NCBI GenBank assembly: GCA_020160935.1
Contig: JAIUPL010000005.1
Location: forward strand, 1 to 64,000
Direction of reading: 5' to 3'
DNA length: 64,000 nt
Source of the DNA: Bacteroidota bacterium
GTDB lineage: Bacteria > Bacteroidota > Bacteroidia > Chitinophagales > Saprospiraceae
Shown here: in pieces, positions 1 to 7,483 of the stretch
Layout: every line of letters starts with the position of its first letter
Numbering within the stretch: position 1 is the stretch's first letter
Notes under the pieces: model-generated
Told to the model about the DNA's origin: nothing
The model's input: only the letters and a program-made list of their open reading frames with translations
The model's database searches: none
Program-made: the position numbers and the translations under genes

Positions 1-867
1 CTCTGGCCTATTTTCCATACCGGCGTGCCCAATGTAGCGCCGTACCAACTGGCTACCGGCAAAAACGGCAATCCACTGGCCGCAGGAAAACCGTTTATCA
101 ACAACTTCCTGCCCAATGGTGGCGATATGCTTCGCCTGAATATGGCTGTGCCGGTCACGCCGCGCAACGACCCGAATTTCAGTCCGCTGGGTATTGTCAA
201 TGCCGCCGTACTGGGCCTCACGGCAGCGCCGTACAACACCAATACGAACATCGAATTTATTCCGAACATGGACGGCTTCCCCAACGGTCGCCGCCTGGAA
301 GACGACGTTACACGTATCGAACTGCAAGCCGTTTCAGGGGTAGCGCTGGCTGCGATTGGTCTGTGGTACGACGATTTCGACGGTTCCAACCCCGTCACAC
401 AGCGCTTGCTGAATGTGCTGACTTACACAACGGGCGTGGAATCGAACGACGTGCCTTTCAAAACTTCCTTCCCGTACCTCGCGCTGCCACACGCCGGCGA
501 TGGCGACTGCGGCGGCCCGGAAGCGGAACTGACTGGCTCGCCGGAAAATGCGCTGATCGGATTTACCGGCGCCAATGCCCGCCTGGTGGCTTCTACCACG
601 GAAAGCAAGGTGTATGCAGCCAATTATCCGAACCCGTTCAAGGACGCTACGACGATTCGTTTCATCGTAGACCAGAAAACGGACGTACAGATTTCCGTCT
701 TCGACCACAACGGCAAACTGATTGAAATGCTGGTAGATCAGGCGTACGACGCCGGCACCTATGAAGTTCGCTACGAAGGCGCGGCACTTCCTTCCGGGCT
801 GTATTTCGTCAAAATCATGACGAATGGCGGCAAGGATGTGCAGGTGATGAAGATGGCGAAAGGATGA
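1..867 (+). CDS. DUF4331-like secreted protein with T9SS C-terminal sorting domain (5' partial)
   Basis: The frame is open to the left edge (LWPIFHTG precedes the first possible GTG at 25), so the N-terminus lies outside the window. The middle part (LPNGGDMLRLNMAVP, NMDGFPNGRRLEDDV) matches DUF4331 proteins as I know them. The last ~85 residues form a type A T9SS sorting domain: NYPNPF, then a beta-rich stretch ending ALPSGLYFVKI. The protein should pass the outer membrane through T9SS and be surface-anchored or released. DUF4331 has no settled biochemical role. It is followed directly by an inverted-repeat region. Confidence 0.85.
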   Translation, partial: LWPIFHTGVPNVAPYQLATGKNGNPLAAGKPFINNFLPNGGDMLRLNMAVPVTPRNDPNFSPLGIVNAAVLGLTAAPYNTNTNIEFIPNMDGFPNGRRLEDDVTRIELQAVSGVALAAIGLWYDDFDGSNPVTQRLLNVLTYTTGVESNDVPFKTSFPYLALPHAGDGDCGGPEAELTGSPENALIGFTGANARLVASTTESKVYAANYPNPFKDATTIRFIVDQKTDVQISVFDHNGKLIEMLVDQAYDAGTYEVRYEGAALPSGLYFVKIMTNGGKDVQVMKMAKG

Positions 868-1070
868 GTTGATGAGGGTTGATAAGGGTTGATGAGGGTT
901 GATGAGGGTTGATGAGGGTTGATAAGGTTGATAAGGTTGATATTCAGCCGCTCGGGTAAGAACAAATTTAACTTCAAAGAGCGGTTTAATATCAACCCTC
1001 ATCAACTCTTATCAACCCTCATCAACCCTATCAACCTCATCAACCTTTATCAACCCTCATCAACCCTCAC
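868..1070. repeat. Large inverted repeat with 10-bp tandem-repeat arms
   Basis: Left arm: about eight copies of GTTGATGAGG or GTTGATAAGG, some 9 bp long. Right arm: the reverse complement (CCCTCATCAA, CCTTATCAA). A shorter inner stem GCCGCTC/GAGCGGT sits around 949-984 with an AT-rich loop. It starts one base after the stop codon and ends ~30 bases before the tRNA promoter. It may terminate transcription. It belongs to the same structural class as the elements at 54.5, 56.6, 57.7 and 62.6 kb. Confidence 0.85.
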
Positions 1071-1102
1071 AAGAACTTTTTCAAAAAAAATTCCGTTCTC
1101 AT

Positions 1103-1134
1103 TTGGCGATGTAAAAAGTAGTCTGCTATCTTTG
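1103..1134 (+). promoter_or_regulatory. Bacteroidota-type promoter of tRNA-Ser
   Basis: TTG at 1103-1105 and TATCTTTG at 1127-1134, 21 bases apart, match the -33/-7 pattern of the Bacteroidota housekeeping sigma factor. The tRNA starts 18 bases further on. Confidence 0.75.
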
Positions 1135-1152
1135 CGGCCCAATCGATCCTAC

Positions 1153-1241
1153 GGATGGATGGGTGAGTGGCTGAAACCACCGGTTTGCTAAACCGACGTA
1201 CGGGGTAACTCGTACCGCGGGTTCGAATCCCGCTCCATCCG
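1153..1241 (+). tRNA. tRNA-Ser(GCT)
   Basis: The acceptor stem GGATGGA/TCCATCC closes an 89-nt cloverleaf with discriminator G1241. The anticodon loop TTGCTAA carries GCT. A long variable arm (GTACGGGGTAACTCGTAC) is typical of class II tRNA-Ser. The T-arm is GCGGGTTCGAATCCCGC. CCA is not encoded. Confidence 0.95.
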
Positions 1242-1288
1242 CACATCGGTGGCCGCGGTTCTAACGAACTTTAGTGGTTGGCTGATTT

Positions 1289-1362
1289 CGGGGCGTAGCG
1301 CAGCCCGGTAGCGCACCTGCTTTGGGAGCAGGGGGTCCCAGGTTCGAATCCTGGTGCCCCGA
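1289..1362 (+). tRNA. tRNA-Pro(TGG), site of plasmid integration
   Basis: The acceptor stem CGGGGCG/TGCCCCG (one G-T pair) and anticodon stem-loop CCTGC-TTTGGGA-GCAGG give anticodon TGG. The T-arm is CCAGGTTCGAATCCTGG. The gene is complete: the 48-bp core at its 3' half is shared with 38008-38055, so integration kept an intact tRNA at the left end. Confidence 0.96.
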
Positions 1363-1364
1363 CA
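1317..1364 (+). repeat. attL core (48-bp direct repeat)
   Basis: From CTGCTTTGGG through GCCCCGACA this is identical to 38008-38055. It starts at the 5' strand of the anticodon stem and runs two bases past the tRNA. This is the usual site for tyrosine integrases, and an integrase gene lies next to the other copy. Confidence 0.93.
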
Positions 1365-1373
1365 TTCATTATC

Positions 1374-1409
1374 AAGGAGTTATAAACGAAAGTTTGTAAC
1401 TCCTTTTTT
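1374..1409 (+). terminator. Intrinsic terminator just inside attL
   Basis: Perfect 13-bp stem (AGGAGTTATAAAC / GTTTGTAACTCCT, one T-G pair) with a GAAA loop and a T tract. It lies 12 bases after tRNA-Pro and belongs to the element, so it replaces the tRNA's own terminator, now displaced to 38055-38102. Confidence 0.88.
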
Positions 1410-1411
1410 AT

Positions 1412-1430
1412 TTGCAAGCAATTTGCAAGC
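1412..1430. promoter_or_regulatory. Candidate left arm-type integrase sites
   Basis: Two copies of TTGCAAGC at 1412-1419 and 1423-1430, 11 bp apart. The same pair with the same spacing occurs at 37887-37905 next to attR. Inferred to be integrase or excisionase binding sites. Confidence 0.55.
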
Positions 1431-1541
1431 GGAATACACTGTGTACTGGGCTTATTTGGTGTCGAAAAAAATTTCAAAAAAATTTTCTTTCGAGCGGATC
1501 TGATCTTCCCCAAAGCCATTGCCTGCCCTCTCTACCTTGAA

Positions 1542-1581
1542 GCGCAAATGCGCATTTAGCCATTTACGCAAATGCGCTTGC
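1542..1581. repeat. GCAAATGCGC repeat cluster, possible partition or operator site
   Basis: Two copies of CGCAAATGCGC, the first overlapping the perfect palindrome AAATGCGCATTT. Related words recur upstream of parA (4595-4670) and downstream of its partner gene (5653-5699). The cluster is 82 bases before an HTH gene. Either a centromere-like site or an operator is possible. Otherwise I see nothing in 1431-1662. Confidence 0.45.
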
Positions 1582-1662
1582 CTACCCTTCCCGCTTCCTC
1601 TCTTCAAAATTTTTCCCCATTCATCCTGTTTTACGTATTGAAATTGTTCCTAATTTTATCCC

Positions 1663-1953
1663 ATGCCAGAATTCGGAAACAATCTCAACATCATCTGCCT
1701 GGAGTCCGAAGCGTTCTACGCTTTGATTGACGAGGTCGTCAACCGGCTGAAGGAAAAGAACGGGGGAGATCAGGAAAAATGGATCGACGATGAAGAAGCC
1801 ATGCGCCTGCTTCACATCAGTTCGAAAACCACTTTGCAGAAATACCGCGACGAAGGTTCTATCCGGTTTACGCAGCCGAGCAAAAAACTGATCCTTTATG
1901 ACCGCGAATCCATTCTGGAATTTTTGAACCAGAAAGCAAAAGATACCTTCTGA
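1663..1953 (+). CDS. Helix-turn-helix (excisionase/MerR-like) DNA-binding protein
   Basis: A 96-residue protein whose C-terminal half (residues ~40-92) reads WIDDEEAMRLLHISSKTTLQ ... KYRDEGSI, then a wing and LYDRESILEFL. This is the HTH_17 layout common in Bacteroidota mobile elements. Its place right after attL suggests an excisionase or directionality factor, or a regulator of the left genes. The stop overlaps the next start (TGATG), so the two are translationally coupled. The N-terminus (EAFYALIDEVVNRLKEK) looks like a short helix. The exact role is not visible. Confidence 0.7.
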   Translation: MPEFGNNLNIICLESEAFYALIDEVVNRLKEKNGGDQEKWIDDEEAMRLLHISSKTTLQKYRDEGSIRFTQPSKKLILYDRESILEFLNQKAKDTF

Positions 1954-2222
1954 TGAAAACGAATCAGATCACACAGAAAGGCTTCAATGCAGGCTACCTG
2001 ATTGAGAAGCACCTGCCGCAACTGTCCAAAGTCCTTTCAAAAGGGTTTCAGGACAGCAAGCATCCTTATGTGGAAGGGTTTGTTGCCGGTTGCCAGGAAA
2101 TGGCGAAAGAGAGAAGCCAGAACAAATCCAGATTTCTCGACAGATTGAAATCTGGATTTGGAAGCCCCAAACCTCCGTCCAAAACGAAGGATCGGGATCG
2201 GGAAATGGACATTGATATTTAG
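1953..2222 (+). CDS. Small hypothetical protein coupled to the HTH gene
   Basis: 89 residues, no family recognised. The N-terminal ~55 residues look helical; the C-terminus is basic then acidic and low in complexity (SPKPPSKTKDRDRE). It overlaps the upstream stop by one base, so co-translation with the HTH protein is likely. It may be an accessory to the integration or replication control genes, but nothing in the sequence shows which. Confidence 0.5.
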   Translation: MKTNQITQKGFNAGYLIEKHLPQLSKVLSKGFQDSKHPYVEGFVAGCQEMAKERSQNKSRFLDRLKSGFGSPKPPSKTKDRDREMDIDI

Positions 2223-2249
2223 ATACCTCTCCACACTTAATCCGAAACG

Positions 2250-2768
2250 ATGGGAGCCGATTTACGACAAACACAACCTGAAGCGCCTGAGCCCAAAAAG
2301 AAGAACCCACTGCCGTTTATTATCGGCACCGCGGTCATATTGATTTTCTGCGCACTGAAATGGCATGACGTGGTGGAATACGTCAACGGCGAGCCTCAAC
2401 TTAGTCGCAAACATCAGGAGCAATTACAGAATAAACTTAACGAAGCAGACGAAGCGGAACAGTACGCCTTAATCGCGCTTACAGATGGCTGGTATGCCTG
2501 CCTGCATAGTGGCATCGGAACGTATTATCTGAAAGCCGGTGAGGTTTGGAAGTACGGCACCACGACGAAAGGGGAGAAAGGCCGCTATGAATATAAATTT
2601 CTCAGAGGCAATGGAGTTTACTACATCGTTCAGTTCAGAGGTACATTACATGAATGCCTCAAAGAGGAACAGAATAAACTTTATACCTACCCACTACTCC
2701 CTGAAAACCTTGCCAGAGAAGAACAACTTCGGCTCATAAGGCCGCCCTATAACCCAATACAACGGTAG
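2250..2768 (+). CDS. Single-pass membrane protein of unknown function
   Basis: 172 residues. A polar, Pro/Lys-rich N-terminus is followed by one membrane helix (residues ~21-38, LPFIIGTAVILIFCALKW), then a helical linker and a globular part with many aromatic residues (residues ~70-150). The positive residues before the helix suggest N-in, C-out. No family recognised. It starts 27 bases after the previous gene in the same direction. Confidence 0.5.
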   Translation: MGADLRQTQPEAPEPKKKNPLPFIIGTAVILIFCALKWHDVVEYVNGEPQLSRKHQEQLQNKLNEADEAEQYALIALTDGWYACLHSGIGTYYLKAGEVWKYGTTTKGEKGRYEYKFLRGNGVYYIVQFRGTLHECLKEEQNKLYTYPLLPENLAREEQLRLIRPPYNPIQR

Positions 2769-2771
2769 AGA

Positions 2772-2801
2772 TTGCTTTTTTGCTCGAATCCTTTAACTTT
2801 G
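2772..2801 (+). promoter_or_regulatory. TTG / TAACTTTG promoter before the 99-aa gene and repA
   Basis: TTG at 2772-2774 and TAACTTTG at 2794-2801, spaced 19 bases. Transcription should start near 2807, inside the longest version of the next frame, which argues for a later start of that gene. It probably reads through to repA. Confidence 0.5.
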
Positions 2802-3079
2802 CAAAAACTTATCCTTTGGTCACCGTCACAAAAATTGTCGAACAGGATGTTGCCGATAAAGTAGATACCTCCTTTATCGCATCCAAACTCAACCACCTGA
2901 AGAAGGAGATAGGCATCACCTATGTCTGTACGAATGATGATCGAGGCGACGACGACTGGGTAGAAGAAGGTGTCCGGTATATTGTTATCAAACTTCCCTA
3001 CGAAGAAGTGAAGCGGTCGGCAGATATTCGGTTTATGATGCTGGCCAAATTAAAGGAACGGCTGGGTGAAGTAGCGTGA
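2780..3079 (+). CDS. Small protein upstream of repA (start uncertain)
   Basis: Up to 99 residues; the only early in-frame starts are TTG at 2780 and TTG at 2816. The 2816 start is favoured because a promoter overlaps the first 22 bases. The protein alternates strands and helices (LVTVTKIVEQDVADKVD ... VRYIVIKLPYEEV), but I do not recognise the family. An iteron-like site follows ten bases after the stop. A role in replication control is possible from position only. Confidence 0.45.
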   Translation: MLESFNFAKTYPLVTVTKIVEQDVADKVDTSFIASKLNHLKKEIGITYVCTNDDRGDDDWVEEGVRYIVIKLPYEEVKRSADIRFMMLAKLKERLGEVA

Positions 3080-3088
3080 ACAGTACTG

Positions 3089-3103
3089 CGTGAAGTTTGG
3101 TAT
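3089..3103 (+). repeat. Solitary iteron upstream of repA
   Basis: CGTGAAGTTTGGTAT, identical to the origin iterons at 4162-4316, but standing alone 129 bases before the repA start and overlapping a promoter-like TATGCTTTG. This is the arrangement expected for RepA autorepression. Confidence 0.7.
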
Positions 3104-3231
3104 GCTTTGCAACGTGGTTCAAAATAAGCCCCTGATTTCTAAAATAATTTATCTCCTTTCGCTGTCATAGTTCAAAATTCTTGACAATTGAACCGCACCG
3201 TATAACATCCCCAAATAATCGGGAGAGGTGC

Positions 3232-4146
3232 ATGTCAGAAGCTACACATATTGAGAAACGAGTTCAGGATTCAACCATGCAAATGGTTTTGAAAAAAGGA
3301 ACGATCAGAGATGCTGTCTTCCAGCACAGCGTTTTATGCCAGACCTTTCTTCCCTATCGCAATCCCGGCCCGGATGTTCGTATCTGGAAACAGAAGCAGG
3401 GAAATGTAAGCCTTGCCATTCAAGCCGGTGAAACATTCAATCCTGAAAAAGATGATTTTGAATTTATCGGGCTTCCTTACGGCCCGAAAGCCCGCCTCAT
3501 TCTTGCACACGTGAACAGCGAAGCCATCAGAAATCAATCCAAGTCGATCAATGTCGAAGATAGCATGAGTGCCTTCATCAAATGTATCGGCCTGAACCTG
3601 GACGGCAGAACCATCAATGAGGTGAAAAACCAGTTGAGGAAACTATCTTCTTCCACGCTCAGTCTTGGCTATTCCGACAAAGAGAAAGGCAGGCAGGTAG
3701 ATTTGAAAATCGTCAAGGCATTCGATATCTGGTTTCCGAAGGACGAGAAACAACGAGTGCTATGGCCTTCCAGTATTCAACTCACCGACGACTATTTCAA
3801 CAGCCTGATAAACCACGCCATTCCACTCGACGAGCGGGCACTGGCGGCTTTATCCCACAGTGCTATGGGGCTTGATATTTATGCCTGGCTGGTGCAGCGA
3901 TTACACCGGATCAACCCTGCCGAACCTCAATTCCTTACCTGGAAAGCCATAAAGGAACAGTTTGGTAGAGGTTATAGCCAGATGTACAAGTTCAAACAGA
4001 TCTTCAGGAAGACTTTGACTCTAGCCCGCTCTCAGTATCCGCAAGCCGCAATATACGAAGAGAAAAACGCAGGTTTCTGGCTGCAACACTCCCCTTCCCC
4101 GATAGAAAAGAAAACCTTTGTGGCATTGGGGGATATATCCAATTAA
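3232..4146 (+). CDS. repA: Plasmid replication initiator RepA
   Basis: 304 residues from the ATG at 3232, which has a good ribosome site (GGGAGAGG) eight bases upstream; a TTG at 3181 is less likely. The sequence fits plasmid RepA-type initiators (Pfam RPA): FLPYRNPG, LPYGPKARLIL, the winged-helix regions IKCIGLNLDGRTINEVKNQL and AWLVQRLHRIN, and FGRGYSQMYKFKQIF. It should bind the GTGAAGTTTGGT iterons on both sides of the gene and open the AT-rich stretch after them. No frameshift or truncation is seen, so the integrated element may still be able to replicate as a plasmid. Confidence 0.85.
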   Translation: MSEATHIEKRVQDSTMQMVLKKGTIRDAVFQHSVLCQTFLPYRNPGPDVRIWKQKQGNVSLAIQAGETFNPEKDDFEFIGLPYGPKARLILAHVNSEAIRNQSKSINVEDSMSAFIKCIGLNLDGRTINEVKNQLRKLSSSTLSLGYSDKEKGRQVDLKIVKAFDIWFPKDEKQRVLWPSSIQLTDDYFNSLINHAIPLDERALAALSHSAMGLDIYAWLVQRLHRINPAEPQFLTWKAIKEQFGRGYSQMYKFKQIFRKTLTLARSQYPQAAIYEEKNAGFWLQHSPSPIEKKTFVALGDISN

Positions 4147-4161
4147 TCCATTTCTCACCTG

Positions 4162-4460
4162 CGTGAAGTTTGGTATGCACCTCTCCGAGGGATCAATAAT
4201 TGTTCGTGAAGTTTGGTATAGTGCTTCTAAAAATCACGTGAAGTTTGGTATGAATACCAGGGCTGATGCGTGAAGTTTGGTATAATCGCCAAAACCCACA
4301 GCGTGAAGTTTGGTATAACGTCACTTTGCAAGACTTCATTACGTGAAGTTTGGTATGTCGACCACGTGAAATTTGGTAGCATTTTGCGTGAAATTTGGTA
4401 GTAAAACCGCGTGAAGTTTGGTAGACAATCCTATATATACAAATAAAAATATCTATCCTT
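4162..4460 (+). other. Iteron origin of replication (oriV)
   Basis: Nine direct repeats begin at 4162, 4205, 4237, 4269, 4302, 4342, 4365, 4387 and 4410. The first six read CGTGAAGTTTGGTAT, spaced 32-43 bp. The last three end in GGTAG and are spaced 22-23 bp; two of them have GAAATTTGG. An AT-rich stretch (TATATATACAAATAAAAATA) follows, the likely melting region. No clear DnaA box was found. Confidence 0.88.
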
Positions 4461-4594
4461 TAAGCACCTCCCCTCCGCTCACTTTGTTCGCTTCGCCCAA
4501 TGCCTTCGGCATTGCCTTAAGTTGAATTCGCTCCGCTCATAAATCTTTCATGTACTGCCTGAAAGATTTTGCTGGCTAAAAGAAGACTGCTGTT

Positions 4595-4670
4595 GCGCAA
4601 ATACCTGCATAGATAATTAATCATTTGACTATAAATCATTTACGCAAATACTTGCTTGCCCAAATACCCA
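4595..4670. repeat. GCAAATAC repeats upstream of parA, candidate parS or parA operator
   Basis: GCGCAAATACCTGC at 4595, CGCAAATACTTGC at 4643 and a weaker CCCAAATACCC near 4659. Together with the related 5653-5699 cluster they flank the parA cassette, as partition sites often do. The stretch 4461-4594 holds only a short hairpin AATGCC-TTC-GGCATT. Confidence 0.5.
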
Positions 4671-4705
4671 TATGAGCCTAACAATATTCAAAAAGTCAGG
4701 ATTAT

Positions 4706-5407
4706 ATGATCATTGCGGTAACAAACTTAAAAGGCGGAGTCGGCAAGTCTACCATTGCACGGAACCTTGCTGCGTATTTTTCCGCCCAGGGCGTTAAAAC
4801 CTGTATCATCGATACAGACCTGGAACAAAGAACAACGTGCGACTGGCAGGAAAGAAGAGACGATACGGCCATGCGCATTCCGGTTTTCCCAATGACGACC
4901 GTGCAGGCATTGCCTAAAGACGTGGAAACGCACAGCCAGGATGGATACAATATGATTATTATAGACGGTGTGCCGCAAATCGATCAGGTGGCAACCCGCA
5001 CTATCCTGATCTGCGATATTCTTCTGATCCCGATCACCCCAAGTATCGACGATCTAAAATCGTTTGAGCGTTTCCTGATTAGGTACGATGAAGTAAAAGT
5101 CCACAGAGAAAACATCCCTGCATTTCTGGTATTGAATAAATATAATGGCCGCAACAACGAAGATAAAGAAGTCCGCTCTGCGCTGGAGTTATTTGGTGAA
5201 TACGGAATAGAGCCGCTCAGATCAACGCTTGGAGACAGGGTCGCGCATCGTCGTGGAAGCAAATACGGTCTTACTGCCTACGAATGGGAAGATGAACGTG
5301 CCAGAAAAGAAGTGACAGCGTTATGCGAAGAACTTGAAGAAATAATGGAATCCCTAAACCCTAACAGGAGCAAACATGCTAAAGCACGGAAAAAAATCAA
5401 TCACTGA
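4706..5407 (+). CDS. parA: ParA-family partition ATPase
   Basis: 233 residues with a deviant Walker A motif at residues 9-16 (KGGVGKST), the switch DTDLEQR at ~39-45, and Walker B IIIDGVP near 90. The C-terminus is helical and basic. The size and the short N-terminus without a DNA-binding domain fit small type Ib ParA proteins, which pair with a small non-ParB adaptor. Its stop lies inside the next gene (32-bp overlap). It should segregate the plasmid form by forming gradients on the nucleoid. Confidence 0.9.
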   Translation: MIIAVTNLKGGVGKSTIARNLAAYFSAQGVKTCIIDTDLEQRTTCDWQERRDDTAMRIPVFPMTTVQALPKDVETHSQDGYNMIIIDGVPQIDQVATRTILICDILLIPITPSIDDLKSFERFLIRYDEVKVHRENIPAFLVLNKYNGRNNEDKEVRSALELFGEYGIEPLRSTLGDRVAHRRGSKYGLTAYEWEDERARKEVTALCEELEEIMESLNPNRSKHAKARKKINH

Positions 5408-5651
5408 TCTAATTGCAACAAAATCCCAGGCCAGAAAACCTTCTGTTGCCGAGATTGATGCTATCACCAGCAAAATCCACGAAAGCGGAAAGGAAAAATC
5501 TCAGCCTTTACCGGTAACGGAAAAGGTGAAACGCATTTCAGTCAATGCACCGATACAACTTTACATCAAAGCCAAAACCAAATCCACCATCCAGGATCAA
5601 ACTCTCATGGCATACATTCTACGTCTTATCGAAGAAGACGTTAAAAACTGA
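5376..5651 (+). CDS. Small centromere-binding partner of ParA (ribbon-helix-helix-like)
   Basis: 91 residues, starting inside parA at an ATG with an AACAGGAG ribosome site. The N-terminal ~50 residues are basic and probably disordered. The C-terminal part (residues ~55-90, RISVNAPIQLYIKAK, then TLMAYILRLIEEDV) has the strand-helix-helix layout of ribbon-helix-helix DNA binders. Such proteins replace ParB in type Ib partition cassettes. The likely binding sites are the GCAAAT repeats on both sides of the cassette. Confidence 0.65.
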   Translation: MLKHGKKSITDLIATKSQARKPSVAEIDAITSKIHESGKEKSQPLPVTEKVKRISVNAPIQLYIKAKTKSTIQDQTLMAYILRLIEEDVKN

Positions 5652-5652
5652 T

Positions 5653-5699
5653 CTTGCGCAAATGTGCAAACACGCTTATGCGTATTTGCGTAAATTTGC
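5653..5699. repeat. GCGCAAAT / GCGTATTTGCG repeat cluster after the par genes
   Basis: CTTGCGCAAATGTGC is followed by TGCGTATTTGCGTAAATTTGC, with words in both orientations. It is related to the clusters at 1542 and 4595. Confidence 0.45.
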
Positions 5700-5733
5700 T
5701 AACGCTCAGATAATCAAATAAGTAAATGGGTAA

Positions 5734-6624
5734 ATGAACACAGCGCAGGCAAAAAAGATACCACTGCTTGAAATACTGACGAGGCTTGGTTTTCAACCGG
5801 TCAAAACTTTTAAAGGCGGTGAAGAACTTGCCTTTCTTTCCCCTTTCAGGGAAGAGAAAGAGCCAAGCCTGTTTGTGAATATCCGCAAAAATGTCTGGAA
5901 TGACTTCGGCGACATCGGCGGGAATGCCCTAGATTTTGTGATACGCTACCAGAAGACAGATGTGAAAGGAGGGCTTGAGTTTCTGGATCAAATGTTTGGA
6001 AGCGGCTTTTCAACAATACCCGCTACTGTTAAAACGCCCAGATCGACACTGGTTACCAAACCGGAAATTTTTCTTTTAGACAGTGTGATGCCATTCGGCA
6101 CGAGCGCAAAGTCACTTGTTACCTACATTACTCAGGAGCGCAGGATACCTCCTGATGTTGCTGCTAAATACCTCAAGGAAGTCCGTTATACCAATCGGGA
6201 AAATGGCAAAACCTACTTTGCGGTTGGTTTTGAAAATATGTCAGGCGGGTATGAAATTAGAAATCCATTTTTTAAGTCTTCCCTTGGAGCCAAAGACATG
6301 AGTTTTGTAAAAGGCAACGGGGCAGGGGATGAATTGTATGTCTTTGAAGGGTTCATGGATTTTCTTTCAAAACTTACGCTGGAATCGGTTGATACATTTT
6401 CTGCGGATGCTTTGATCTTGAATTCGGTTTCTTATGCCCAAAAAGCGATAAAATACATTCGTGAGGAAAAATATAATATCATTACTGGCTATCTCGACAA
6501 TGACAAAGCAGGAGAAGAATTCAGTCAAAGCCTCAAGCAAGAATTCAATGAAATGTTTTTTGATAAACGTATTGGTTATCAAGCCTTTAAAGATATAAAT
6601 GAACTCCTTTTATCTGGAAAGTAA
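5734..6624 (+). CDS. Plasmid primase-like protein with Toprim domain
   Basis: 296 residues. The N-terminus (KKIPLLEILTRLGFQPVK ... LSPFREEKEPSLFV) resembles the CHC2-type domain of Bacteroidota mobile-element primases but lacks the usual Cys/His zinc ligands. A Toprim domain follows: LYVFEGFMDFLS around residue 205 (Glu and Asp-x-Asp-like positions) and YLDNDKAGEEF near 255. It would lay RNA primers for lagging-strand or single-strand conversion after transfer. It follows the par cassette and precedes the S24 gene in the same direction. Confidence 0.8.
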   Translation: MNTAQAKKIPLLEILTRLGFQPVKTFKGGEELAFLSPFREEKEPSLFVNIRKNVWNDFGDIGGNALDFVIRYQKTDVKGGLEFLDQMFGSGFSTIPATVKTPRSTLVTKPEIFLLDSVMPFGTSAKSLVTYITQERRIPPDVAAKYLKEVRYTNRENGKTYFAVGFENMSGGYEIRNPFFKSSLGAKDMSFVKGNGAGDELYVFEGFMDFLSKLTLESVDTFSADALILNSVSYAQKAIKYIREEKYNIITGYLDNDKAGEEFSQSLKQEFNEMFFDKRIGYQAFKDINELLLSGK

Positions 6625-6732
6625 CGCAGATTATTTCACTTGGCTATTCTGAATTTTTTTTACCAAACCCAAGCCTGCAATTTTTCAAAACAAAAAATGG
6701 GATGATTGCTGCAAATTAAAAACTAAATGTTT

Positions 6733-6740
6733 TATATTTG
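6733..6740 (+). promoter_or_regulatory. TATATTTG -7 box before the S24 peptidase gene
   Basis: Matches TAnnTTTG. It lies 22 bases before the ATG at 6762, which rules out the upstream TTG at 6738 as the start. The nearest TTG at 6706-6708 is slightly far (24 bases) for the -33 box. Confidence 0.55.
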
Positions 6741-6761
6741 CAGCGTGCACATTATATTTTC

Positions 6762-7211
6762 ATGCCCAAAGAAAGAGGAAATATTGCCTTATCTCCATAT
6801 GAAGCCGAAGCAGGCTACAGATGTTTACCTGATGAGATGAAAGATCGTCATCTTATGAAACATTTTTCTGTGCCTGGCTACAAAGGAGATCTTACAGCAT
6901 TTAAAGTTCGTGGTGTTAGTATGATGCCTAAAATTCCTCATGGATCATTAGCAATCTGTAAACCGGTAAATAGTGATTTTCCTTTTATAGATGGACAGAT
7001 ATATGTTTTAATGATGAAAACTGGTATAGTTATCAAGAAGACAACTCGAGTAAAAGACAAAAATAATGACTTAACCAGACTGAAGTTAGAATCTTTAAAT
7101 CCTAAACACAAGCCTTTCGAAATTACGAGTGAGGATTTATTGGGGGTTTATGACCAACCTTCAATTTATTTATACTTGGGACATGTGACTGCTCCTGAAT
7201 CTTTTTACTGA
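6762..7211 (+). CDS. S24 family (LexA/UmuD-like) peptidase without HTH domain
   Basis: 149 residues. The catalytic serine is in VRGVSMMPKIPHGSLA (residues ~55-71) and the lysine in GIVIKKTTRV (~90). No helix-turn-helix precedes the peptidase domain, so it is closer to UmuD or to a stand-alone regulator than to LexA. Self-cleavage on RecA filaments would be the family mechanism. No umuC-like gene follows, so a damage-responsive control function in the plasmid is more likely than error-prone synthesis; this is inference. Confidence 0.75.
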   Translation: MPKERGNIALSPYEAEAGYRCLPDEMKDRHLMKHFSVPGYKGDLTAFKVRGVSMMPKIPHGSLAICKPVNSDFPFIDGQIYVLMMKTGIVIKKTTRVKDKNNDLTRLKLESLNPKHKPFEITSEDLLGVYDQPSIYLYLGHVTAPESFY

Positions 7212-7229
7212 AATTATTTCTAATATTCA

Positions 7230-7483
7230 GGCTTCGCCCCCGCTCGTATCAAGCGGCATCCCCAGTCTTCCTCCATTTCGTCAAGCCTCATTTCGTGCAG
7301 ACAGGGTGATCCCCCTCCGCTTTCCCTTGCATTGCTCGCTGCGCTCCCACTGCGCCGGTGACACTCACACCCCTATTATCCATTTCGAGCGCTTCGCTTT
7401 TCTTCATTCCTCGCCGGACAGGCAGAAGGGTAACGGCACTTTGATAGTGACGTTACCTTAATAATCTAACCAATGAGGATAAT
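7230..7483 (+). repeat. 254-bp leader repeat, copy 1
   Basis: Closely similar, without large gaps, to 7927-8180, starting GGCTTCGCCCCCGCTC and running to the base before a start codon in both cases. Near the end a hairpin GGTAACG...CGTTACC (7429-7457) with inner CAC/GTG is conserved, followed by a GAGGA ribosome site. No coding frame is convincing. It looks like a duplicated, structured 5' leader or a small RNA. Confidence 0.8.

Noticed and set aside
334-1005. Long minus-strand frame over the DUF4331 gene
   Set aside because: Shadow of a gene with clear domains; runs into the repeat.
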